A stretch of 64,000 bases of DNA from Salicibibacter cibarius (GTDB lineage: Bacteria > Bacillota > Bacilli > Bacillales > Marinococcaceae). Where the stretch lies: the NCBI RefSeq assembly GCF_016495725.1, contig NZ_CP054705.1:3224001-3288000 (forward strand), read 5' to 3'. The notes under the pieces were generated by a model, which was not told where the DNA came from, searched no databases, and was given only the letters and a program-made list of their open reading frames with translations. Positions within the stretch are counted from its first letter, which is position 1; each line of letters starts with the position of its first letter. This document shows positions 53,151 through 61,008 of the stretch, one piece after another. Position numbers and translations under genes: made by a program.

Positions 53151-53711
53151 ATGCGTGAAGCATTAATTGTCATTGATTATACGAATGATTTCGTGGCACC
53201 GGAAGGAAAATTAACATGCGGGGAGCCAGGTCAAAACATAGAGGGGATGGTAACATCCATTTTGGAGCAGTTCCATCAGCAGGAAAAAGAGATTTTCTTT
53301 GCCGTCGATGTGCATGATGAAAATGATCCTTATCATCCTGAGACCGAATTGTTTCCACCCCACAACATCCGTGGAACGAGCGGACGCGACCAATATGGAC
53401 AGGTCCAAACGTTTATCGAAAAACTCGGTGCGGAATGGCCGGATCATATCCACTGGTTGGATAAAACCCGTTACAGTGCATTCACCGGCACACCTTTGGA
53501 ACTGCAATTGCAGGAAAGAGGCATTACCCACCTCCATCTCGTCGGCGTGTGCACGGACATCTGTATTTTGCACACCGCCGTCGATGCCTATAATCGCGGG
53601 TTTACACTGACGATCCATGAAGATGCTGTGCAAAGTTTCAACGCCGATGGGCACACATGGGCACTCGGCCACTTTAAACATTGCCTTGGTGCGAATGTTG
53701 TCACAGGTTAA
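53151..53711 (+). CDS. Nicotinamidase/isochorismatase-family cysteine hydrolase
   Basis: This 186-residue protein has Asp9 in VIDYTNDF, Lys in WLDKTRYSAF, and the catalytic Cys in VGVCTDICILHTA, the triad of nicotinamidase-type amidases. The length and motifs fit PncA, which converts nicotinamide to nicotinate for NAD recycling. It starts 15 bp after the AEC gene and precedes a dehydrogenase. Confidence 0.85.
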   Translation: MREALIVIDYTNDFVAPEGKLTCGEPGQNIEGMVTSILEQFHQQEKEIFFAVDVHDENDPYHPETELFPPHNIRGTSGRDQYGQVQTFIEKLGAEWPDHIHWLDKTRYSAFTGTPLELQLQERGITHLHLVGVCTDICILHTAVDAYNRGFTLTIHEDAVQSFNADGHTWALGHFKHCLGANVVTG

Positions 53712-53734
53712 CACCATAGAAAGCGAGGATCAAA

Positions 53735-54706
53735 ATGAAACCATACGTTTACATTGCACACCCTATTCCATCAAAAGTAGAAGCTTATATCGCCGAACAT
53801 TGCGAGTATAAAATCTGGAATGAAGCAAACGAGAAGATACCCAAAGGTCAATTAAAAGAAGAATTAAAAAGCGCCGATGGCGCCATTCTAACAGGATATG
53901 ACGTCGACGAAGCGTTGCTCGCGGACACAGAGAAGCTCAAGGTTGTAAGCACGGTCTCTGTTGGGTATAACCGCTATGACACGGCTGCACTAAAGAAGCA
54001 CAACGTTTATGGCACCCATACGCCCCATGTTCTCGATGAAACGGTCGCTGACTTGATTTTCGGGCTCGTTTTATCCGGCGGACGCAGGATTGCCGAACTC
54101 CACGAGTATGTGAAAGGGGGACATTGGGGCGAGGAACCGGACAGCGCTTTTTATGGCTATGACATTCATCAGCGCACGCTCGGGATCATCGGCATGGGGA
54201 GAATCGGTGAAAAAATCGCAAAGCGGGCACGGTTTGGCTTTGACATGGCCATTCGTTATTACAACCGGTCCCGGAAACCGGAAATGGAGGAAAAATACGA
54301 TGCCGTTCGTCTCGAATTGGACGAGCTCTTGAAGCAAGCCGATTTCGTCGTGCTTATCGTTCCTTTAACGGACGATACCTATCAATTAATCGGCCAACGT
54401 GAACTCGAGTTAATGAAATCCAGTGCGGTTCTGATCAACGGGGCGCGAGGGCCGGTCGTTGATGAAGACGCGGTTGTCCAAGCTTTAAAAAATGAAACGA
54501 TCTTCAGTGCCGCACTCGATGTTTTTGAAAAAGAACCGCTTCCGAGCGATCACCCACTGCTGTCTTTGCGCAATGTGACGTTAACGCCGCACATCGGATC
54601 CGCTACTCGAAACACAGATGAATCCATGATGATGCGAGCCGCCGAAAACATGGTCCAAGGCGCTTACGGAAAGACGCCGAAAGACGTGGTTAAAGAGTTG
54701 CGGTAG
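53735..54706 (+). CDS. D-2-hydroxyacid dehydrogenase (glyoxylate/hydroxypyruvate reductase type)
   Basis: This 323-residue enzyme has the NAD(P)-binding motif LGIIGMGRIGEKIA, the catalytic Arg in LINGARGPVVDEDA, Glu in FEKEPL and His in LTPHIGSAT. It reduces 2-keto acids such as glyoxylate. It is the third gene of a probable AEC-nicotinamidase-dehydrogenase operon. Confidence 0.88.
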   Translation: MKPYVYIAHPIPSKVEAYIAEHCEYKIWNEANEKIPKGQLKEELKSADGAILTGYDVDEALLADTEKLKVVSTVSVGYNRYDTAALKKHNVYGTHTPHVLDETVADLIFGLVLSGGRRIAELHEYVKGGHWGEEPDSAFYGYDIHQRTLGIIGMGRIGEKIAKRARFGFDMAIRYYNRSRKPEMEEKYDAVRLELDELLKQADFVVLIVPLTDDTYQLIGQRELELMKSSAVLINGARGPVVDEDAVVQALKNETIFSAALDVFEKEPLPSDHPLLSLRNVTLTPHIGSATRNTDESMMMRAAENMVQGAYGKTPKDVVKELR

Positions 54707-54751
54707 GGAAAAATTTACTTAAGCAAAAATAAACGATGCTTGCTTTATTTA

Positions 54752-54838
54752 CACTATCAGAAAGTATCAATTGCTCGGATGGTCGGATAAGAAAGACTTT
54801 GACTTTCGCCATCCTTGGCGATAAGTCAAGTTTTTTGG
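54752..54838 (+). repeat. Dispersed 87-bp hairpin repeat, copy 1
   Basis: CACTATCAGAA through GACTTTCGCCATCCTTGGCG to AAGTCAAG is repeated in inverted orientation at 62133-62219. The GACTT...AAGTC part can fold into a hairpin. Confidence 0.75.
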
Positions 54839-54846
54839 GACAAAGA

Positions 54847-55169
54847 CACTAGTGCAGAAGAGTTGAATTAAATGATCACACCGCTGCCGGCCACGCGTGA
54901 GACTGTCTGTTGGCGACCGAAAGACGTCTGACTTTCGGAGTTACGGCGTCAAAAGTCGTCTTTGATAACCGAACGGCTTTCGCTTACCGGCGTTAGGTCG
55001 TCAAAAGCTTTCGTTGGCAACCTAACAGCTTTTAAAAGCTCGAATTAGGGAACCAAAGCTAGTGTCGTGGATAAGTTGACCTTCGAAAATCGACAGTAGA
55101 ATGCCAATAGGTCGGAACGAATCAATCTTGATTGGTGTGATCAAGAGATTCAGCCACTCTGCACTAGTG
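54847..55169. mobile_element. MITE-like element, TIR about 36 bp, with a 52-bp array inside
   Basis: Left end CACTAGTGCAGA, then TTGAATT and GATCACACC. The right end read backwards is CACTAGTGCAGA, then GCTGAATC and GATCACACC. The interior array has units at 54910, 54962 and 55014. It is the clearest copy of the element seen at 1323-1803. It contains no gene. Confidence 0.72.
54910..55065. repeat. 52-bp array (TTGGCGACCGAAAG family), 3 units
   Basis: Units start at 54910, 54962 and 55014. The first two have 14-bp arms around 15 bp, making a 43-bp inverted repeat, and a 9-bp linker. The third unit is degenerate. Confidence 0.8.
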
Positions 55170-55532
55170 GATTATGGCTGAATTTCCTCACACTTGATGA
55201 TTTTTACCTTCCGGTTGTTCCAAATGACTCACTCATGACACCTCTGATTAGGATATTATTGCTTTTAGAGGTGTCATAACTCGTTCATGGCACCCCTGAT
55301 TGGATTATTTAACCTTCGAGTGGTTCCATGACTCATTCATGGCACCTCTAATTGGGGTGATCTTCCTTCTAGTGGTCTCATAAAAGGGATTTCGGACGTT
55401 CTCTTCGCGAGGGCTAATATTAAACGCGCTTCTATTTTTGGTATCGCAACCACTGGGTGGGGATCTGGCACGTTTCCTAAATTTGGCGCACAACAACGAT
55501 GGGGATCGCTTATTTCAGCCGTCCTGCACTAG
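55162..55532. mobile_element. Second MITE-like element adjoining the first
   Basis: It begins at the shared CACTAGTG (55162) with GGCTGAATTT and ends with TTTCAGCCGTCCTGCACTAG at 55532. Its interior holds the 52-bp array at 55233-55390. Confidence 0.55.
55233..55390. repeat. 52-bp array (TCATGGCACC family), 3 units
   Basis: Units start at 55233, 55285 and 55337. In the first, ATGACACCTCT and AGAGGTGTCAT are perfect 11-bp arms around 21 bp, again a 43-bp inverted repeat with a 9-bp linker. Confidence 0.85.
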
Positions 55533-55647
55533 GATAAGGATTCGATTTGGTTTATCCCCCAGGCTTCCCTTCGTTTGAGGAATTAGGTCAGAGTTGTAAT
55601 CCCTTTCAATCCGCTTTTCCTCTGTTTGAGGGACTGGCTTGAAGAGC

Positions 55648-55774
55648 CACTAGTAAAAACGGCTAAATTTGGGGTTAAACCTGTGTAGGGAAGTCTTCTA
55701 CACATCCATTTTCTATTTTAGGTGCCCGCCTCCGATGCTGAATGACCGACTAATACAAGCCCTCTGCACTATAG
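55648..55774. mobile_element. Third, degenerate MITE-like end pair
   Basis: CACTAGT with GGCTAAATTT at 55648 and CAAGCCCTCTGCACTA near 55774 resemble the element ends. Between 55533 and 55647 two CCTTCGTTTGAGG-like motifs lie 51 bp apart. The region has no gene. Confidence 0.35.
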
Positions 55775-55818
55775 ACGTCCGTCCCGCGTGATCTTCATTC
55801 ATCTAATCATCGAACTGA

Positions 55819-55846
55819 AAAGAGCGTGCAATAATGCACGCTCTAT
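55819..55846 (-). terminator. Terminator of the zinc lipoprotein gene
   Basis: AGAGCGTGCA pairs with TGCACGCTCT around ATAA; TTTTC follows on the minus strand. Confidence 0.85.
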
Positions 55847-55895
55847 TTCTTCCTAAATCAATTGATAAACAGACTTGCGATTCTCCACTTCTTCA

Positions 55896-57512
55896 TTAAT
55901 TATTTAATGCAATTTCCAATGTTTCAATGTTCATTTCCATCATACTGAAGTAATCTTCACCTGCTTCAAGGTCGTCTTCAGAGATGCTTTCCATATTTCG
56001 CATGATCAAACTTTCCGCTCCAATTTCATTTTGGATCACTTCGGTTATGTTACTGCTCACATTATTTTCAAAGATAACATATCCCAAGTCATTCTCTTCA
56101 GCAGTATTGACTAATTCAGCCAAATCTGATTGTGAAGGCTCTTCGGTAGAAGAAAGACCGTGAACGCTCAGCTGCTCAAGCCCGTACCTTTCTTCCCAAT
56201 AGCCATATGCAGCGTGTGAGACAATGATTTGATTACGATCGGCTTCATCAAAGACGCGTTGCAGTTCTTGATCGACGTCTTCTAAGCCTGCGCTCAACTG
56301 CTCAAAATTCTCTTCAAAATATGCTTCTTCCTCTGGCAATAATTCAACCAACTCATCTTTAATGTTTTCCGCCAGTTCAATACTTCGTACAGGGTCGAGG
56401 AAAATATGCGGGTCACCATCGCCGCCTTCCCCGTCATGATCATCGATCTCAATGGTCACTGGCGCCGATTGGGCATAAGCTTCATGGTCATCATCGTACA
56501 ATACGGCCATCAGCTCTTGACCGTCTTCGGCCGGGGCTTCATATTTTTCGGTATCTTGGTCCGACACCGCCTCCCATTCACCATCCTCACCATCGCGGGA
56601 ATACCAGTGCCAGTGGTCATAATCTACGTCTTCATTCAACTCGGCAGTTAATGAAACATCATCTCCCGTATGGTAATGATCAAGTAATCCTTCAATCTCT
56701 ACACCTTCCGATGCTTGCTGATCGTGGCCATTCCCATTGTCGTCATCGTCTTCTTCATGGCCGTGATCATGGTCCTCTTCGTTGCTATTCCCGTCATCAT
56801 GATCATCGATTTCAATGATCACCGGCGCAGATTGGGCATAAGCTTCGTGGTCATCATCATACAATACGGCCATCAGCTCTTGGCCATCTTCCGCCGGGGC
56901 TTCATATTCTTCGGTATCTTGGTCCGATACCTCCTCCCATTCTTCATCTTCACCATCACGGGAATACCAGTGCCAGTGGTCATAATCTACGTCTTCATTC
57001 AATTCAGCAGTAAGCGAAACATCATCTCCCGTATGGTAATGATCAGCTAACCCTTCAACCTCCACACCTTCCGACGATTGGTGATCGTCATCGTTTCCAT
57101 GCGCATCATCTTCCCCATCATCGTGGCCATCTCCACGTAAATCGATGTTTTCTGCGGCCGGAATGATGTGAGCATCCTCGTCAGCAAGTGCATCGTCCAC
57201 CGTATCCGCGAACGGTTCCATCCCTGTTAAACCAGAATAAATAAAGGCATCTGATTCAGCAATTTGTACCATATCATTAGAAGAAGGCTCATAAGTATGC
57301 GCATCTGCATTCGGTGGATAGACACTTTCTGCCTCCACAAATTCCCCACCAATTTTTTCTGCAAAATCTTCCAGTACATAAAGGGAAGTGTAAATGGAAA
57401 GCGTATCCTCAGCATTTTCTTCGGGTTCACTCTCTTCCTCTGTTTCTTCAGCTTGACAACCGACAAGCATCAATCCCAACACTAAAAATGTTACGTATAC
57501 ATAAGGCTTCAT
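55896..57512 (-). CDS. ZnuA/AdcA-like zinc lipoprotein with two inserted His-rich domains
   Basis: This 538-residue lipoprotein (lipobox LMLVGC) has a ZnuA core at both ends (VYPPNADAHTYEPSS, GDPHIFLDP, IIVSHAAYGYWEERYG), closely similar to the protein at 51124. Where ZnuA has a short His loop, this protein carries two tandem domains of about 85 residues (about 150-238 and 270-358), each with DHYHTGDDVSLTAEL, YDHWHWYSRDGED, AVLYDDDHEAYAQSAPV and IDDHD. They are joined by DHDHGHEEDDDDNGNGHD. The same domain occurs in the ZinT-like protein at 58679. No Zur box was found upstream and no permease is adjacent. Confidence 0.88.
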   Translation of the reverse strand: MKPYVYVTFLVLGLMLVGCQAEETEEESEPEENAEDTLSIYTSLYVLEDFAEKIGGEFVEAESVYPPNADAHTYEPSSNDMVQIAESDAFIYSGLTGMEPFADTVDDALADEDAHIIPAAENIDLRGDGHDDGEDDAHGNDDDHQSSEGVEVEGLADHYHTGDDVSLTAELNEDVDYDHWHWYSRDGEDEEWEEVSDQDTEEYEAPAEDGQELMAVLYDDDHEAYAQSAPVIIEIDDHDDGNSNEEDHDHGHEEDDDDNGNGHDQQASEGVEIEGLLDHYHTGDDVSLTAELNEDVDYDHWHWYSRDGEDGEWEAVSDQDTEKYEAPAEDGQELMAVLYDDDHEAYAQSAPVTIEIDDHDGEGGDGDPHIFLDPVRSIELAENIKDELVELLPEEEAYFEENFEQLSAGLEDVDQELQRVFDEADRNQIIVSHAAYGYWEERYGLEQLSVHGLSSTEEPSQSDLAELVNTAEENDLGYVIFENNVSSNITEVIQNEIGAESLIMRNMESISEDDLEAGEDYFSMMEMNIETLEIALNN

Positions 57513-57797
57513 AAGGCTTCCTCCTCCAGTTTCAATCCTTTACACTTAATTACTGGTCCGCTTTTTTCTCATGCGATTTTCGATTTTCATCAAACCACCC
57601 CTCCATCTTGCTCCAATAATCATCACTTTTTTATGCATGTTTCGTTTCTCCATCCGCCAATAAACTAGAATATCCCCCATTTCGGTATGAAACCTTCCAA
57701 ATCACACAATGTTGCGGATACGGATAAATTTTCGGTCTGCAAGCAGAAGACCTCTTGCTACATGCAATGCAATGCAATGTTTTCTTTTGATCATTTA

Positions 57798-58064
57798 TCA
57801 ACTTGCTTTCTTAACGCCCGGGATCTGTCCTTTATGTGCGTACTCACGAAAAGCAATACGGGACATTTTATATTTTCGCAACACGCCACGCGGACGCCCC
57901 GTAATTTGGCACCGGCTTGTCAACCGAGTTGGCGATGAATCGCGCGGGAGTTTTCGCAAGGCTTTATAATCCCCTTCTTCCTTCAGCTTTCTGCGAAGCT
58001 CCGCATACTGTGCAACAAGTTGTTCTCGTTTTTGCTCTTTCACGATCTTCGATTTTTTTGCCAT
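57798..58064 (-). CDS. rpsN: 30S ribosomal protein S14, zinc-independent paralogue
   Basis: This 88-residue S14 lacks the zinc-binding CxxC pairs and has one Cys in [27 protein letters not shown]. Bacteria make this form when zinc is short so that zinc bound by the usual S14 can be spared. A Zur-type box 22 bp upstream supports this. Confidence 0.93.
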   Translation of the reverse strand: MAKKSKIVKEQKREQLVAQYAELRRKLKEEGDYKALRKLPRDSSPTRLTSRCQITGRPRGVLRKYKMSRIAFREYAHKGQIPGVKKAS

Positions 58065-58085
58065 TCATCGTCACCCTTTCAATTT

Positions 58086-58108
58086 TAAAACGTAATGATT
58101 ACGATCTA
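58086..58108 (-). promoter_or_regulatory. Zur-type box upstream of rpsN
   Basis: CGTAATGATTACG with TAAAA and ATCTA flanks matches the 23-bp consensus at about 21 positions. Confidence 0.85.
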
Positions 58109-58322
58109 AGATTAAAGCAACTTTTTCCCATTGTCAAATGGAAAAAAACTTATATCCTAATCTTTTTTATTCAAAATATTTCTTCCACATGGTTGATAAT
58201 CATACTGATCGCGGCTTTACTGCCTTCACTGGCAGCAATAACAAGCTGAGAAGGGCCAGTTGCATTGTCTCAGCTTGCATAAACTCTCTTAATTAACATT
58301 TGTACGGCCATAGGGATCGGCT

Positions 58323-58579
58323 TTAATTCCCTATATCATTCATCTCCAAATCCAGATCCTCTGCAAAGAAATAGTTGGTTTCATAACTTTGACCGTCCTC
58401 CGTTTGAATCAGTAAAGAAGCGGTAGCATGTGCAATATCCACACCCCCGATTCTCTTGAACGGATACCGTAGGACTTTCTTAAATCTTCATGAGCCGCTT
58501 TTTTAAAGTCAGCCGGTTTGATTCCATCCCTGGTAATAAAATTATGAGATTCATGTGTAACCGTTATGAGGCGTATCAT
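58323..58579 (-). pseudogene. Frameshifted remnant of a small gene
   Basis: On the minus strand, ATG 58579 opens MIRLITVTHESHNFITRDG and continues to DLRKSYG; after a frame change around 58470 the reading continues YPFKRIGGVDIAHATASLL to NYFFAEDLDLEMNDIGN and a stop at 58323. Both parts look coding, together about 85 residues. I do not recognise the family. It lies between the two Zur boxes. Confidence 0.5.
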
Positions 58580-58633
58580 CTCAAAATTTATATAACTTCC
58601 CTATTGTTTTTCTTCGAATATGATGGTAATATA

Positions 58634-58656
58634 CAAAGCGTAATTATTACGATTTA
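58634..58656 (+). promoter_or_regulatory. Zur-type box upstream of the ZinT-like gene
   Basis: CGTAATTATTACGATTTA with CAAAG before it matches the 23-bp consensus at about 21 positions, 22 bp upstream of the start codon. Confidence 0.88.
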
Positions 58657-58678
58657 CATAAAAAAGGAGTGAACTTGT

Positions 58679-59689
58679 ATGAGTAAAAAACTACTCAGAA
58701 GCGCAGGAATCGTATCTGTGGCCCTGATGCTTGCAGCATGCCAGGATTCTGCTGCAGACGAGGAAGATACCGAAGTGGCGGAAGAGGAGACAGCCACAGA
58801 AGATGAGGAGGCAACCGAAGAAGAGGAGCACGACCACGATCATAACCATGAGTCCGAAGAAAATGCAGAAGCAGGCGATGCCGAAATTGAAGGATTCATA
58901 GACCATTACCACACTGGTGATACAGTGGAACTTACGGCAACAACTGAAGAAGATGAAGGCGATGGCCATTGGCACTGGTATGTCCGAGGCGGAGATGAAG
59001 GTGAATGGGAAGAGGCTGACGGCGGCGATGGAGATACATTCGAAGCTGAAGCGGTAGACCAGCAGCAGATAAAAGCGACATTATACGATGATGATCATGA
59101 AGCCATCAGTGAAACCGAACCTGTTACCGTCATCATTGATGACCATGATGGCGATGTCTATGAAGGATACTTCGATGATGAAGATGTTGAAGACAGGGAT
59201 ATTTCTGACTGGGCAGGAGAGTGGAAGTCTGTCTATCCTTATTTTGAAGAAGGTGACCTTGACGAAGTATTTGAACATAGAGCTGAAGAAAGTGACGATA
59301 TGTCATTTGAAGATTACGAGGCATATTATGAAACAGGTTATGCCACGAGTGTAGATAACATCGAAATAACAGAAGATGGAGAGTTTACATTCCATGACGA
59401 CGATGCAACATATTCGGGAACCTATGACTATGATGGTTACGAAATCCTGGAATATGAAGCAGGCAACCGTGGTGTTCGCTACATCTTCGAATTGGATGAA
59501 GGAGACGATGAAGCACCACAGAATATCCAGTTTAGCGACCATATCATCGCGCCACAGCCTTCTTCCCATTTCCACATCTATTGGGGAGATGACAGAGACG
59601 AGCTTCTGGATGAAGTTGACCATTGGCCAACCTACTACCCTGTAGATTGGAGCGTCGATCAGATCGTAGATGATCTGCTTCTGCACTAA
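58679..59689 (+). CDS. ZinT-like zinc-binding lipoprotein with N-terminal His-rich domain
   Basis: This 336-residue lipoprotein (lipobox LMLAAC) has an acidic/His linker (EEHDHDHNHESEE), one copy of the accessory domain (about 63-155: DHYHTGDTVELTA, GHWHWYVRGGDE, ATLYDDDHEAISE) and a C-terminal ZinT domain (about 160-336: ISDWAGEWKSVYPYFEEGDL, SSHFHIYWGDDRDELLDEVDHWPTYYPV). ZinT proteins bind zinc and help ZnuA-type uptake. A Zur box lies upstream. In streptococcal AdcA the ZinT domain is fused to the ZnuA part; here they are separate. Confidence 0.9.
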   Translation: MSKKLLRSAGIVSVALMLAACQDSAADEEDTEVAEEETATEDEEATEEEEHDHDHNHESEENAEAGDAEIEGFIDHYHTGDTVELTATTEEDEGDGHWHWYVRGGDEGEWEEADGGDGDTFEAEAVDQQQIKATLYDDDHEAISETEPVTVIIDDHDGDVYEGYFDDEDVEDRDISDWAGEWKSVYPYFEEGDLDEVFEHRAEESDDMSFEDYEAYYETGYATSVDNIEITEDGEFTFHDDDATYSGTYDYDGYEILEYEAGNRGVRYIFELDEGDDEAPQNIQFSDHIIAPQPSSHFHIYWGDDRDELLDEVDHWPTYYPVDWSVDQIVDDLLLH

Positions 59690-59739
59690 TCCAATGAGAT
59701 AATGAAAAGAGTTATTAGCATATGTGCTGCCACTCACGA

Positions 59740-59771
59740 AAGAAAGCTTCCCTTTATAGGGGAGCTTTCTC
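59740..59771. terminator. Terminator of the ZinT-like gene
   Basis: AGAAAGCTTCCC pairs with GGGGAGCTTTCT around a short loop. Confidence 0.75.
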
Positions 59772-60138
59772 ATATATGTTTATGATTGTGTGTATGTTTG
59801 ATCTATCATCTAATGTGTTTCTCCTTCCCCATTTGAACCAGAAACAAACTTATATAAGTGTTCTACTTAAATGTTTAATAATTTTTTCTTTCCGTTTTTC
59901 GCCTACCTTCTGTAAAGCTCCCATCCCCCCCATAAGTAAGTCGAATGCTTTAATGGCCCTTCCCACCATAAGAAATCCTGCTCTAATGATAATAACCTGA
60001 AGGAAAAATTTATGCGTGAAATACCGTGCTGATTTTCAAAAACGATCTCTAGTGCTTTGCCGCACAAGTTGGAAAAGGGGTTTTGCTTTACTCATTCGCC
60101 TTCATTAGCGCTAACTGTTTATCCTAAAACCTAGCCGT
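59772..60138. other. Intergenic region without a gene
   Basis: No credible reading frame, array or box was seen. A CTAGTGC at about 60048 faintly resembles MITE ends but has no partner. Confidence 0.4.
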
Positions 60139-60990
60139 TCAGAAAAAATCGAACTCGTCGTACACATAGGGTTGATCAGGCTCAGGAATTTCCTCAATCT
60201 CAGCAGCTTTTACATAAGGATCGGAGCCTTCACCATTCTCGTTATTCGCTAATTCTCCTTTTACGCGAACCCAAGAATCCATTTCATACAGTTGGGCGTC
60301 TTCTGCACTTACGTGAAAAGCGTATACAACGGCATCTGCCAAACAGCATGTAATCGCAAAACGAGCGACAAGAAATTCATCGTCATTCATGGCAGGATCC
60401 TTATAAACAAATCCGGTAAAATCCATGTCTTTACCATGAAGGCGCTCGCCGCCTTGCCCAATCCCTCGCATGACGTCGACATAGTTTTCATCGTCTAACA
60501 CAATCTCTGTTTGCTCTGCCAATTTTTCTGCCATATCTTCCCCTTGCTCTTGCCTGACTTCTTGTTCACTAATCACAGCTGAATTCGAATCACTGGTCGA
60601 GCTGTTTTCTTCTTGCGAGGAAGGTTCAATGGTTTGTGTACCCCGATTTGCAACAATTTCACTATTGAGCGTTGCCGATGGCAGCAATATACCGGCAAAA
60701 ATTGGGATAAGGAATAAACTATACACGACAATATTAATACTCGTTCGCGCAGGAATATGATGGTCCTCGTCATGCGAATGAACATCTTGGGAGTTGGCAC
60801 TTCTAAAAATTTGAAAAAGCCCAAGGACAAAAAATATGACGGTCGTCAAATAGCTAAATCCAACCATGCTTGGCGCGATATAGACATAGATAGTGTCCGA
60901 CAGCAATAACGAGAGCAACAATATAGCAAACCCTAACATAATGACGCCGCGAAAAAAAATGTGAAAAGTTACATCGATATTTTTAACCAT
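60139..60990 (-). CDS. TIGR03943/YcgQ-family membrane protein
   Basis: This 283-residue protein has about three to four transmembrane helices in the first 110 residues and a C-terminal soluble domain with ITCCLADAVVYAFHV and WVRVKGEL, typical of TIGR03943. It follows the YcgR-like permease gene by 18 bp. The pair occurs together in many Firmicutes; a metal- or oxyanion-related function has been suggested but is not settled. Confidence 0.85.
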   Translation of the reverse strand: MVKNIDVTFHIFFRGVIMLGFAILLLSLLLSDTIYVYIAPSMVGFSYLTTVIFFVLGLFQIFRSANSQDVHSHDEDHHIPARTSINIVVYSLFLIPIFAGILLPSATLNSEIVANRGTQTIEPSSQEENSSTSDSNSAVISEQEVRQEQGEDMAEKLAEQTEIVLDDENYVDVMRGIGQGGERLHGKDMDFTGFVYKDPAMNDDEFLVARFAITCCLADAVVYAFHVSAEDAQLYEMDSWVRVKGELANNENGEGSDPYVKAAEIEEIPEPDQPYVYDEFDFF

Positions 60991-61008
60991 AGCATTCTTT
61001 CTCCTTCA

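Noticed and set aside
57540-57562. Possible Zur box upstream of the large zinc lipoprotein gene (TTAATTAC region)
   Set aside because: Only a few central positions match and the outer half-sites are absent.
57687-58249. Plus-strand frames opposite rpsN
   Set aside because: They are shadows of the S14 gene and its upstream region.
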